This document shows, piece after piece, positions 5,949 through 14,309 of a stretch of DNA of 15,554 nt (positions are counted from its first letter, which is position 1; each line of letters starts with the position of its first letter). Made by a program: the position numbers and the translations under genes. Origin of the DNA: Candidatus Zixiibacteriota bacterium (lineage in GTDB: Bacteria; Zixibacteria; MSB-5A5; CAIYYT01); NCBI GenBank assembly GCA_963205155.1, contig CAUJJY010000154.1:1-15554 (forward strand), written 5' to 3'. Under the pieces are notes generated by a model that was given only the letters and a program-made list of their open reading frames with translations, was not told the DNA's origin and searched no databases.

Positions 5949-7772
5949 TTGAGCCTGACACCAAATCAAAGCGGCCAGAAAACTCTCCGTAAATACTATC
6001 GCAAGTATCTATGGTACTTTCTCGGAGGCATCGTCGTCCTTGCTGGAGCGAATGTCTTCCTTGGGATGTCCCCCTGGCTGTTGCGGGAAGCAATCGACTC
6101 GCTCGAAAACCCCAGTCTCGAGTCATTGGCTCCCACCGACGCTTTTTACGGCATGCAGCACGCGATGGCGCAAACTGCCACCGGCGTATTGCCCTGGTTT
6201 GCCCTGGCGATCGTAAGCGTAACGCTGATCGCAGGGGTTTTTCGCTTCTTTGCCCGACGCACCATCATCTGGGCTTCCCGCGACATCGAATTTGAACTGC
6301 GCAACGAAGTCTTCAACCACCTGCTGAAATTATCATCTCGGTTTTATCAGCGCACTCCGACCGGCGACATCATCGCCCGCCTGTCGAATGACATCGAATC
6401 GGTGCGCCTGATGGTCGGACCCGCAGTCATGCAATTGATCAACACGGTCATGGTCAGTATCGTCGCCTTCTATTACATGATCAAGATTTCTCCAACATTG
6501 ACACTGTACGCCCTGATTCCGCTGCCTCTGCTGTCGATTGCCATGTGGCAAATCGGCCAGCAGACACATCGGCGCTTTATGAAGATCCAGGACCACTTCT
6601 CCACCTTGTCCACGTTTGTACAGGAATCAATGGCTGGAATCCGCGTCATCAAAGCTTATCGCCGTGAGAAGTATCAGCAAAAGAAGTTTGAAGGCGTCAA
6701 TCGCGAATATGTGCGGCTCAACCTCGACCTCGTCAAGGTCCGCGCACTGCTCATGCCGACAATTGTCTTCCTCGTCCGTGTCGTTGTGTTGATTGTGATT
6801 CTCATCGGCGGCGGGGACGTCATCAAAGGCACTATCACCAAAGGCGAATATGTCGCCTTCATGGCCTACCTGCTAATGCTCGTTTGGCCGATGCTCGCCA
6901 TCGGTTGGGTCATCTCGCTCTACCAGCGCGGTACTGCCTCGCTGGCGCGGCTGGATAATTTACTGCGCGAAGTGCCCGATATCACATCTCCCGCAGAGCC
7001 GGTGCATCCGCCGCAAATTGCCGGTGCGTTGCGTTTCAGCGGCCTGTCGTTCACCTATCCCGACAGCAATGTCCAGGTATTGCATGATATCGACTTCGAG
7101 GTCAAACCCGGTGAGACGCTGGCCATCGTCGGCGCTACCGGCTCCGGTAAATCTACTTTGATTTCACTCCTGATGCGCACCTACCCAATTCCCGATGAGA
7201 CGATTCGCATCGATGAAATCGACATCAATCGCATGGCGCTCGACGACCTTCGCGGAATGATCGGATTCGTCCGCCAGGATTCCTACTTGTTCTCCGACAC
7301 CATCGCCGCCAACATCGCACTGTCACAACCCAAGGTCGACATGGATGCCGTCCACGAGGCCGCACAAGTCGCCGCCTTTGAGAACGAGGTCGAATCTTTC
7401 CCGCAAAAATACGATACGATACTCGGTGAACGCGGAATTACTCTGTCCGGCGGGCAGAAACAGCGCGCAGCAATTGCCCGCGCCCTACTGAAACAGCCGC
7501 GAATCCTCATTCTCGACGATGCTTTTTCATCCGTCGATACCCAGACCGAAGAGCTGATTCTCGAACGGCTCAAGGCCTCGCGCGGAAATATCACGACACT
7601 GCTCATCAGTCACCGCCCCTCGACAATTCGCCGCGCCGATCGAATCATCGTACTCGACGGCGGCACAATTGTCGAGCGTGGCACGCACGACGAGTTGATC
7701 GCCAAACAAGGCCGCTACTACGAGATCATCCGCCGCGAATTGTTGTCATCGGAACTGGAGATGCTCGATTAG
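5949..7772 (+). CDS. ABC exporter half-transporter, subunit with degenerate ATP site
   Basis: A 607-residue half-transporter: membrane domain with six expected helices (about 1-330), then an ATPase domain. Walker A is GATGSGKST from Gly395, the signature is canonical LSGGQ (499-503), and Walker B reads LILDDA, so the usual catalytic Glu is Asp524. The switch histidine (ISHRPST) is kept. Together with the next gene this gives one canonical site and one degenerate site, the pattern known for heterodimeric exporters such as TM287/288 and BmrCD. Substrate cannot be read from sequence; drugs or lipids are usual for the family. A long loop between the first two helices (about 50-75) is predicted outside. 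The TTG start at 5949 has no strong ribosome site, so the exact start is less certain. It is the first gene of a three-gene operon. Confidence 0.92.
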   Translation: MSLTPNQSGQKTLRKYYRKYLWYFLGGIVVLAGANVFLGMSPWLLREAIDSLENPSLESLAPTDAFYGMQHAMAQTATGVLPWFALAIVSVTLIAGVFRFFARRTIIWASRDIEFELRNEVFNHLLKLSSRFYQRTPTGDIIARLSNDIESVRLMVGPAVMQLINTVMVSIVAFYYMIKISPTLTLYALIPLPLLSIAMWQIGQQTHRRFMKIQDHFSTLSTFVQESMAGIRVIKAYRREKYQQKKFEGVNREYVRLNLDLVKVRALLMPTIVFLVRVVVLIVILIGGGDVIKGTITKGEYVAFMAYLLMLVWPMLAIGWVISLYQRGTASLARLDNLLREVPDITSPAEPVHPPQIAGALRFSGLSFTYPDSNVQVLHDIDFEVKPGETLAIVGATGSGKSTLISLLMRTYPIPDETIRIDEIDINRMALDDLRGMIGFVRQDSYLFSDTIAANIALSQPKVDMDAVHEAAQVAAFENEVESFPQKYDTILGERGITLSGGQKQRAAIARALLKQPRILILDDAFSSVDTQTEELILERLKASRGNITTLLISHRPSTIRRADRIIVLDGGTIVERGTHDELIAKQGRYYEIIRRELLSSELEMLD

Positions 7773-7773
7773 T

Positions 7774-9561
7774 ATGCAGGACTTTCGCGACGAAGATAAA
7801 CTTGGCAAAGGCTACGATGGCCAGCTCATGCGGCGCCTGCTGGTGTACTTGCGCCCGTATCGTCTCTATGTCGGACTGGCACTACTGCTCCTGCTGGTTG
7901 CCGCCGCGGCGCAATTAGCGACACCGTACCTGATCAAAATCGCCTTTGACGATCATATCGCGGTTGGGGATCAGGACGGGCTGATGCTCATCGCCATCCA
8001 ATTACTGGGGATCATGTGCCTCGAGTTCTTCACCGGTTATGGCCAAATCCGCATAATGGAATGGATCGGCCAGAGCGCCATGTTCGATTTGCGGCAGAAG
8101 ATCTTTAATCACATCCAGTCGATGCACCTCGGATTCTTCGATAAGAACCCCTCGGGACGCCTGCTAACCCGCGTCACCTCGGATGTCAACGCCCTCAACG
8201 AAATGTTTGCCTCCGGCGTTATCGACATCCTCGGCAATATCGTGACCTTGGTTGGCATTATTACGGTAATGTTCGTGCTCTCGCCCAAGTTGTCGTTGGT
8301 CACCTTCATCATACTGCCCCTCATCGTCGGCGCGACATTCGTCTTCCGCAAACGGGTGCGCGATTCCTATCGCGAAATTCGCATCATGATCGCCAAGCTC
8401 AATGCCTTCACGCAGGAACACCTCGCCGGCATCAATGAAATCCAAAGTTTCGTGCAAGAGCGCAAAACGATGGACCGCTTCGAGGGCGTCAACACTGAAC
8501 TGATGTACCAGCACAAACGCTCGATCCTCTACTATGCGGTCTTCTTCCCGATCGTCGAGTTGATCGGTGCCATCAGCCTGGCACTCATCGTCTGGTACGG
8601 CGGCGGACAAGTGGTCCAGGAAGTCATTACCTTTGGTACACTGGTGGCTTTCATTCAATACGTCGAAATGTTCTATCGCCCGATCCGCGACTTGGCCGAA
8701 AAGTATAATGTCCTCCAATCAGCCATGGCCGCAGCCGAGCGCGTTTTCAATATCCTCGACACAAAGTCTGACATCTCCGTTCCCGAGCATCCAAAACCGT
8801 TAACCAACTTCACCGGCGCTATCACTTACAGCGATGTCAATTTCAGTTACAACAAAGATCAACGCATCCTGCACGACATCAGTTTCGATATCAAACCCGG
8901 CGAAAAGGTCGCACTGGTCGGCGCCACCGGCTCCGGAAAAACAACTTCGGTCAGCCTGATCTGCCGGTTCTACGACATCGACAACGGCTCCATCAAGTTT
9001 GACGCGATCGATATTCGCGACCTCGATCCGCAGGTCGTCCGCGCCCAAATCGGTTTGGTATTGCAGGATGTCTTCCTCTTTTCCGGCTCGATTCGCGAAA
9101 ATATCACACTCGGCAACGAATCAATCTCCGAAGAACAGATGATGGCCGCCGCCGAACGGGTCGGACTTGCACCCTTTGTCGACCGCCTTGAAAACAAATA
9201 TGACCACCGCGTCGGCGAACGCGGCGGATCGCTCTCCGTCGGACAGCGTCAATTAATCAGCTTCGCCCGGGCGCTCGCATATAACCCACCGGTGTTAATT
9301 CTCGACGAAGCGACATCATCTGTTGACAATGAAACCGAATTTATCATCCAGAAAGCGATCAAGAAACTCTTCGAAGGCCGCACATCGTTGATCGTCGCCC
9401 ATCGTCTTTCAACTATCGAAGAAGCTGACAAAATATTAGTTTATCATAAGGGCCGCATCGTTGAGCAGGGCAAGCACGAAGAACTGCTCAAACAGCAGGG
9501 TGTTTATTGGCGGCTCTACCAACTTCAATATCAGGATCAGGAAGTGACGCGCGCAACATGA
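7774..9561 (+). CDS. ABC exporter half-transporter, catalytic subunit
   Basis: A 595-residue partner of the preceding gene, with six predicted helices (about 20-310) and an ATPase domain. Walker A is GATGSGKTT from Gly383, Walker B has the catalytic glutamate (Glu512 in LILDEATSSVD), and the switch motif is VAHRLST. Its signature is LSVGQ (487-491) instead of LSGGQ. In a head-to-tail dimer this altered signature faces the Walker motifs of the first subunit, which carry the Asp substitution. Both defects therefore fall in the same site, while the other site, built from this Walker B and the first subunit's LSGGQ, is intact. Its ATG follows the upstream stop after a single base, with GGAG 13 nt back, implying coupled translation. 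Family membership is certain; direction is presumed export. Confidence 0.93.
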   Translation: MQDFRDEDKLGKGYDGQLMRRLLVYLRPYRLYVGLALLLLLVAAAAQLATPYLIKIAFDDHIAVGDQDGLMLIAIQLLGIMCLEFFTGYGQIRIMEWIGQSAMFDLRQKIFNHIQSMHLGFFDKNPSGRLLTRVTSDVNALNEMFASGVIDILGNIVTLVGIITVMFVLSPKLSLVTFIILPLIVGATFVFRKRVRDSYREIRIMIAKLNAFTQEHLAGINEIQSFVQERKTMDRFEGVNTELMYQHKRSILYYAVFFPIVELIGAISLALIVWYGGGQVVQEVITFGTLVAFIQYVEMFYRPIRDLAEKYNVLQSAMAAAERVFNILDTKSDISVPEHPKPLTNFTGAITYSDVNFSYNKDQRILHDISFDIKPGEKVALVGATGSGKTTSVSLICRFYDIDNGSIKFDAIDIRDLDPQVVRAQIGLVLQDVFLFSGSIRENITLGNESISEEQMMAAAERVGLAPFVDRLENKYDHRVGERGGSLSVGQRQLISFARALAYNPPVLILDEATSSVDNETEFIIQKAIKKLFEGRTSLIVAHRLSTIEEADKILVYHKGRIVEQGKHEELLKQQGVYWRLYQLQYQDQEVTRAT

Positions 9562-10358
9562 GAATCAGTTCATCGATGACTACCGCGCTGTTGATCGAAA
9601 CAGCCGCTACCGCCAGAGCCGCGGGCAAGCTCCTGCTCGACAACGTGCAGAAGAATCGCCGCGTGCAATTCAAGGGACGAATCGATATCGTCACTGAAAT
9701 GGATCTTGCCAGCGAGAAACTGATAGTCGCCCGCTTGAGCAAGGCACTGCCGGAAGCCTCATTCCTCACCGAAGAAGGTAGCATCGCCGATCTGAATTCC
9801 GAATTCAAGTGGATCATCGACCCGCTCGACGGTACAACCAACTACGCTCACACTTTTCCCGTGTGGTGCGTGTCGATCGGACTGCAGTACCGCGATGAAA
9901 TGATCGTTGCCTGCGTCTACGATCCCACCCGCGACGAACTCTTCACCGCGACCAAACACGACAAGAGCCGGCTCAACGGCCAAGCCATCAAGGTCAGCGA
10001 TCGCCGTCGACTTGAACAGGCGCTTCTTGCTACTGGTTTCCCTTACGATATCCGTACTAGCCGCATCAATAACCTTGTCAACTTCACGAACTTCGTCAAA
10101 AATGCCCGTGCTGTTCGCCGCGCCGGTTCTGCAGCTCTCGACCTGTGCTACCTCGCCTGTGGACGATTCGATGGTTATTGGGAGTTGAAACTGCATCCGT
10201 GGGATATGGCGGCCGGTGTTCTGATAGTCAAACAAGCCGGTGGAAAGATCACCGACTTCGAAGGCAATCCCTTCTCAATATTCCGGGATCGCTTGCTTGG
10301 GTCCAACGGACGCATTCACACAGAAATGATGCGCGTTCTCGCCGCTGGAAAACAGTAG
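9558..10358 (+). CDS. Inositol-monophosphatase family phosphatase (SuhB-like)
   Basis: A 266-residue Mg-dependent phosphatase of the inositol monophosphatase family. All metal-site motifs are present: TEMD (Asp49 region), EEGS (Glu72/Glu73), DPLDGTTNYAHTFP (Asp88, Asp91) and WDMAAG (Asp216). Length matches SuhB and related enzymes, which act on inositol-1-phosphate or similar sugar phosphates or nucleotides; the substrate here is not determined. The ATG at 9558 overlaps the stop of the ABC gene as ATGA, so it is probably translated by re-initiation in the same operon. A TTG at 9507 would add 17 residues inside the ABC gene and an ATG at 9576 would shorten it by six. The coupling to an exporter suggests, but does not prove, a shared lipid or sugar-phosphate substrate. 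Confidence 0.92.
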   Translation: MRISSSMTTALLIETAATARAAGKLLLDNVQKNRRVQFKGRIDIVTEMDLASEKLIVARLSKALPEASFLTEEGSIADLNSEFKWIIDPLDGTTNYAHTFPVWCVSIGLQYRDEMIVACVYDPTRDELFTATKHDKSRLNGQAIKVSDRRRLEQALLATGFPYDIRTSRINNLVNFTNFVKNARAVRRAGSAALDLCYLACGRFDGYWELKLHPWDMAAGVLIVKQAGGKITDFEGNPFSIFRDRLLGSNGRIHTEMMRVLAAGKQ

Positions 10359-10388
10359 GGATTCGAAAAACTAAACGCGGCGCTGGAT

Positions 10389-11129
10389 CTAATCCGCTAT
10401 TGTCGCGCACGACTTGACTACATCATCGAGTTCGCTGAAGTCAACCGGCTTTGAAAGGAATTTCTGGATTCCCGCTTTGCGGATACGCTCGATCAGATCG
10501 TCGGTCGCAAACGCGCTGACCATGACAACCGGTAAATTCGGGAAGCGGTCGTGCAGTTGGTTAATCAGACTTAGACCATCGCCATCCGGCATCTTGAGAT
10601 CGGTAATGACCAGGTCGACAGGATTTACAGTCAGAAATTCCGTGGCGGCTCTGACCGTGGTAAACGCATGAATGTCATTGTCGCCAGCCTCAAGTCGCTG
10701 GCACAAACTGGCGAGAAATTCCTCGTTATCGTCGATCACGACGATCCGGCGCTTACGCAGGCTAAGCAACATCTTGCCGATCTCCGACTCCATCGTTCCA
10801 ATTCGAAACGGCTTCGCCAGAAATCCGTCGGCGCCCTTTGAATAGGCCTGCGCCTTGATGCCGTCGCTGCCGATTCCGGTGATCAACATGACGGGAAGGC
10901 GGCGGTTTCTCTTTTTGATCTCCTGCAACAGCTCAATTCCCGACATTTCCGGCATATTGATGTCCGAAATCACCAGGTCAATCCGCATGGATGAAAGCAC
11001 CTTGAGCGCTTCCTGTGCTGATCCGGCCGAATGCGGCTCATAGCCGATCGCGGAAAGTGTGTCTACCAGTAAATCGGTAAGATTCGGATCGTCGTCAACG
11101 ACCAATACTCTCGAGATTTCTGCCGTCAT
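10389..11129 (-). CDS. Stand-alone tandem response regulator (REC-REC)
   Basis: A 246-residue protein made of two receiver domains and no output domain. REC1 (about 5-122) has the acidic pair VVDDD (12-14), phospho-acceptor Asp56 in SDINMP, Thr84 and Lys106 in AKPF. REC2 (about 127-243) has VIDDN (133-134), Asp177 in TDLKMP, Ser205 and Lys227 in SKPV. All phosphorylation residues are intact in both. Such proteins pass phosphate in relays or act by binding partners; no kinase is next to it. I chose ATG 11129, with GGAG 10 nt upstream, over ATG 11162, which has no ribosome site. It converges with the phosphatase gene (30-bp gap) and diverges from the MalK-like gene. The receiver assignment is certain, the pathway unknown. 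Confidence 0.92.
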   Translation of the reverse strand: MTAEISRVLVVDDDPNLTDLLVDTLSAIGYEPHSAGSAQEALKVLSSMRIDLVISDINMPEMSGIELLQEIKKRNRRLPVMLITGIGSDGIKAQAYSKGADGFLAKPFRIGTMESEIGKMLLSLRKRRIVVIDDNEEFLASLCQRLEAGDNDIHAFTTVRAATEFLTVNPVDLVITDLKMPDGDGLSLINQLHDRFPNLPVVMVSAFATDDLIERIRKAGIQKFLSKPVDFSELDDVVKSCATIAD

Positions 11130-11260
11130 AGTGCTCTGACTCCGTCGGTACACGCCTGCCATTTTCGGTTAACGGTTACGCCCCTCTTTCTTGTATCGGC
11201 ACTTGGCCGGAATTCTCAATTTTAGTTGGTGCCGGAGACAAAGGAAAATAGATTCACTTG

Positions 11261-12316
11261 ATGAGTGAAATTCAATTCCGTGGCGTCGTTAAGCGCTTTA
11301 ACGATAATCTCGTAATTCCCCAACTGGACTTGCTTGTGCCTTCCGGATGCCTGACCGTCCTGCTCGGACCTTCCGGCTGCGGCAAGTCTACGATTCTGCG
11401 CATGATTGCCGGCCTCGAATCACCCGACGAGGGCGCCATCCTGCTGGATAACATTGATATCACCGCTCAAGAACCCCGGCATCGCAACATGGCAATGGTG
11501 TTTCAGAACTACGCACTGTACCCGCATCTTTCCGTCAGGGAGAATCTGGCATTTCCTCTCAAAGTCGCCAAAATGCCCAAAGAAACTATCACCGCCAAGG
11601 TCACCGAAACCGCACAGCTCCTCGGCCTGACCCCGATGCTCGACCGCTACCCTCGTACCCTTTCCGGCGGCGAACGCCAGCGTACAGCCGTCGGAAGAGC
11701 CATCATTCGCAATCCGCAGGTGTTCCTCTTCGATGAACCGCTTTCCAATCTCGATTTTCAACTCCGCAACCAAATGCGCGGTGAACTCAAATCGCTCCAA
11801 CAGCGCCTGGGCAAGACTACAGTCTATGTCACCCACGACCAAACCGAGGCCATGACCATGGCCGACAATCTTGTCGTTCTCAACCAAGGCAGGGTCATGC
11901 AAATCGGCTCTCCCTCCGAAGTATTCCGGAAGCCGGCAAATCTGTTCGTCGCCCGCTTCATTGGCTCACCACCCATGAACATCATCAATGTCGAAGTCGC
12001 ATCCGGCATATGCTACCCGCTTGGTCAGAAAGTCCCCCTCGCCAAACTCGAAGTACCGAACGGCAAATATCTCCTCGGCGTCCGGCCCGACCAACTCCTC
12101 CTCGGACCGAATTCCCAGGATGCCCACTTCACCGTCGAACGCACCGAATTTCACGGCACGGCGACATTTCTGATAGGAAAAATCGGCGACGACCTCGTGA
12201 TGGCAACCAGCCCGGCTGACCGCACAATCGCCGTCGGTGAACGGGTAACCCTTGACTTCATCTCCCGAAATCTGCATCTGTTCGATGCCGCCAGCGGTAC
12301 GCGAATCCCCTTCTGA
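11261..12316 (+). CDS. MalK/UgpC-type ABC importer ATPase with TOBE domain
   Basis: A 351-residue ATPase of the carbohydrate/osmolyte importer class. Walker A is GPSGCGKST (36-44), the Q-loop Gln is 82, the signature LSGGE (134-138), Walker B FDEP (Asp158-Glu159) and the switch His192 in VTHDQTEAM. Residues from about 235 on form the OB-like TOBE/regulatory domain typical of MalK, UgpC and MsmX, beginning after ARFIGSPPMNI. Length matches that class. No permease or binding-protein gene is in the window, so it is either separated from its transporter or a shared ATPase serving several sugar importers, as known for MsmX. It could work in the same sugar metabolism as the GH57 enzyme, but that is inference. 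ATG 11261 was chosen; a TTG directly before it is an alternative. The ribosome site AAAGGA is unusually distant. Confidence 0.9.
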   Translation: MSEIQFRGVVKRFNDNLVIPQLDLLVPSGCLTVLLGPSGCGKSTILRMIAGLESPDEGAILLDNIDITAQEPRHRNMAMVFQNYALYPHLSVRENLAFPLKVAKMPKETITAKVTETAQLLGLTPMLDRYPRTLSGGERQRTAVGRAIIRNPQVFLFDEPLSNLDFQLRNQMRGELKSLQQRLGKTTVYVTHDQTEAMTMADNLVVLNQGRVMQIGSPSEVFRKPANLFVARFIGSPPMNIINVEVASGICYPLGQKVPLAKLEVPNGKYLLGVRPDQLLLGPNSQDAHFTVERTEFHGTATFLIGKIGDDLVMATSPADRTIAVGERVTLDFISRNLHLFDAASGTRIPF

Positions 12317-12475
12317 GGGACTGTCGATAGAGCTCGCTCCCAAAAAGCGACTACTTGATTAGGACATCTGGCCTCGCCGTAAGTCATTCAGGCGAAATGG
12401 ACAGTTGAAAAGGTGCCTTAAATATTGACATACACCCCTAAGTTTCTCCACCTCCCGTTTCGGAATTCGAAACCA

Positions 12476-12493
12476 CTCCCCTTCAACGGGGAG
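12476..12493. repeat. Hairpin CTCCCC-TTCAAC-GGGGAG
   Basis: A perfect 6-bp stem with a 6-nt loop. It shares the CCCCTT / GGGG pattern with the hairpin 40 bp downstream, which suggests both belong to one class of intergenic repeat. Confidence 0.5.
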
Positions 12494-12533
12494 ATTCTGT
12501 TGCATCCAAACGACTGTGTGAGAATTCGTTATT

Positions 12534-12559
12534 CCCCCTTAGCAAAGGGGGCAAGGGGG
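12534..12559. repeat. G-rich hairpin with two alternative 3' arms
   Basis: CCCCCTT (12534-12540) pairs with AAGGGGG at 12545-12551 across a 4-nt loop. A second AAGGGGG follows at 12553-12559 after one C, so the same 5' arm can pair with either copy. Motifs of this look occur as dispersed intergenic repeats in several uncultured phyla, but copy number cannot be judged from one window. Confidence 0.55.
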
Positions 12560-12729
12560 TTGTCTTGAGCAATTACGAACTATCGGTCTTTTTCAACAAT
12601 CCCGAAAGCGGCTGCCGAAGGCGTCCAGCTTAGGCTCTTAACGGATTCTGCACCGATTCACAAACCGCGCGCTTATTCACCACTTCGCTAAGTTCAGGCA
12701 TCCCAATGAGTATAATTCGCCAGAAATCC

Positions 12730-12757
12730 TTGACTTCGCCCCGTAGCCGTCTATATT
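12730..12757 (+). promoter_or_regulatory. Promoter of the ferritin-like gene
   Basis: TTGACT (12730-12735) and TATATT (12752-12757) each match the sigma-70 consensus at five of six bases with a 16-nt spacer. Transcription would begin near 12764, leaving a leader of about 29 nt that contains GAGG (12782-12785), 7 nt before the ATG. Confidence 0.6.
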
Positions 12758-12792
12758 TGGAGTAAATGGTATCTTTTTAGTGAGGTATAGAA

Positions 12793-13272
12793 ATGACAAT
12801 TAGCCCCGAAGCACTTAGTTACCTTACGGCCGGAATTCAGGCCGAAATCGCCGCCTACGTCTTCTACCGTATTGGCGCCGAGAAGATCAGCGACCAAGAT
12901 GTCAAAACCACCATGTTACACTTTGCCGGTGAAGAGCGTAAGCACTTCCTCACCCTCGAGCACCAATACGACCTGCACGTCCGCTCGGAAAAATGGGTTA
13001 CCTACCGCGACGTCATGAATCGCGACGAACTCCCGATCATCGACGAAGCTATGGGTGACAAGCACGTTCAGCGGATCGCCTTGGTTAAAGCCGCCAAATC
13101 CAAATCCGAGATTCTGGAGATCGCACTGCAGTTGGAAAAGGAAGCCTACGAGCTTTACTCCGCCGCCGCCAAGGTTGCCAGCGAGCCGGAAGTACGCAAG
13201 ACTTTCGAGTATCTTACCCAGTTTGAGATGGGGCACATTAAGAATGTCGAAGGGATGCTCGCGGCCAAGTAA
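12793..13272 (+). CDS. Ferritin-like diiron protein, rubrerythrin family (no rubredoxin domain)
   Basis: A 159-residue four-helix protein with the two repeated diiron half-sites: Glu18 in QAEIAAY with E-x2-H at Glu48-His51 (GEERKHF), and Glu115 in QLEKEAYELY with E-x2-H at Glu145-His148 (FEMGHI). This is the rubrerythrin pattern, but the C-terminal rubredoxin domain with its CxxC pairs is absent, so electrons must come from elsewhere if it is a peroxidase. Relatives reduce hydrogen peroxide or handle iron. The start is supported by GAGG 7 nt upstream and a good promoter. It ends 23 bp before the convergent diguanylate cyclase gene, and a superoxide dismutase, which produces peroxide, is about 1.1 kb away. 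The family call is firm; the exact role is inferred. Confidence 0.88.
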   Translation: MTISPEALSYLTAGIQAEIAAYVFYRIGAEKISDQDVKTTMLHFAGEERKHFLTLEHQYDLHVRSEKWVTYRDVMNRDELPIIDEAMGDKHVQRIALVKAAKSKSEILEIALQLEKEAYELYSAAAKVASEPEVRKTFEYLTQFEMGHIKNVEGMLAAK

Positions 13273-13295
13273 ATGTAAGCGCAATAATGCGGGGC

Positions 13296-14138
13296 TTAAG
13301 TGTTTTCCTGGCGGATATGGTCCTTGCCGCTCTGCTTGACTGAATACATCAGCGTGTCCGCCTTCGTAATCATCTCGTCCACTGTTTCCGGCGGACGGGT
13401 AAAAGTCACCGCCCCGGCACTGTAAGTCACAGGCCAATGATACATTTGCGCCATGGCAGTCAGATCGTTCCTCAATCTCTCCATAACCGTGGCAGCGCCA
13501 TTGGCGTCGGTACCGCTCAACAGAAGCACAAATTCGTCCCCGCCAAGACGGGCGACTTGGTCAATCTCGCGCACGTTTTGGCGCAGAATATCTGCCGTGA
13601 GCGTCAACAACCTGTCACCGATTAGATGACCGTATCGGTCATTCACGTTCTTGAAATTGTCAATGTCGGTGAATACTACCGTAAACGGCTTCGGATTGCG
13701 ATTGGCCCTGGCTATCTCCAATTGTGCCGCCTCGTAGAAGGCGCGGCGATTCGGAATGCCGGTTAGCACATCGATCCGTGCAGCCAGCTTATGTTCTTCC
13801 ACCGACTTCTTCAAAGCCGATAGCACCCACGCGACCGCAATAAACAACGCCAGACGCAGCACCAAATTTACCGCCAGCCAAAACGGACCGACCGTTAGTT
13901 CACCATCATAGATGTCAGCGATATACCACGTCAAGACGCTTAAGAATGAGTACGCGACTCCGGACTTATAGCCGACCGTCCACGTTACAAATGCAATTGG
14001 TATCAGGAAGAAAACCGAAAAGGATAACCGCGACCCGATGAAATAATATGCGGCGCCAATGAGTAGTACAATCACGAAAGAGCAAACGAGGCTGACTACC
14101 GAAGGTAGCCTTTCCAATGTTGTTAGCATTCGAGACAT
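13296..14138 (-). CDS. Membrane-bound diguanylate cyclase (GGDEF)
   Basis: A 280-residue inner-membrane protein. The N-terminal part (about 10-110) has several hydrophobic segments, probably four, with no recognised sensor domain; a short linker leads to the GGDEF domain (about 118-275). The active loop is intact, RLGGDEF (199-203), and an inhibitory RxxD site (Arg190-Asp193, REID) lies exactly five residues before it, so product inhibition by cyclic di-GMP is expected. DVLTGIPNRRAF and DIDNFKNVND are the usual metal and substrate motifs. It should make cyclic di-GMP from two GTP. Start is uncertain: ATG 14138 follows GGGGA by 5 nt and is preferred, but ATG 14150 or TTG 14183 would only lengthen the hydrophilic N-terminus. 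It lies between two oxidative-stress genes on the opposite strand. Confidence 0.92.
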   Translation of the reverse strand: MSRMLTTLERLPSVVSLVCSFVIVLLIGAAYYFIGSRLSFSVFFLIPIAFVTWTVGYKSGVAYSFLSVLTWYIADIYDGELTVGPFWLAVNLVLRLALFIAVAWVLSALKKSVEEHKLAARIDVLTGIPNRRAFYEAAQLEIARANRNPKPFTVVFTDIDNFKNVNDRYGHLIGDRLLTLTADILRQNVREIDQVARLGGDEFVLLLSGTDANGAATVMERLRNDLTAMAQMYHWPVTYSAGAVTFTRPPETVDEMITKADTLMYSVKQSGKDHIRQENT

Positions 14139-14309
14139 CTGTGTCCCCATTAACCCAGAATTGCCGTCACCCAAACTCGCCAAATCTATTCCAGAAAGGT
14201 CTGCATACTGCTGATAGCCAAATCATCGACATTTCACAACAGTTTTTTAATGAATGAAGGCGCACCGAATTTTCCAAGAAGTCGGCATCAAAACACGTAT
14301 TGTTGTTTT

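Larger units (their letters stand above)
12317..12792. other. 476-bp intergenic region with hairpins and a promoter
   Basis: No coding frame or known RNA gene is visible. The left part has only a weak stem TCGCT/AGCGA (12334-12350) after the ABC gene, without a T-run. The middle holds two G-rich hairpins, listed separately. The right part carries a lone TATAAT (12711-12716) without a usable -35, then a well-formed promoter for the ferritin-like gene. Confidence 0.6.

Noticed and set aside
8164..8718. Minus-strand open frame of 184 residues
   Set aside because: Antisense to the second ABC gene; its Asp/Glu-rich composition is a shadow of the coding strand.
12534..12559. CRISPR repeat
   Set aside because: There is no regularly spaced repeat-spacer array, only a single hairpin with a duplicated arm.
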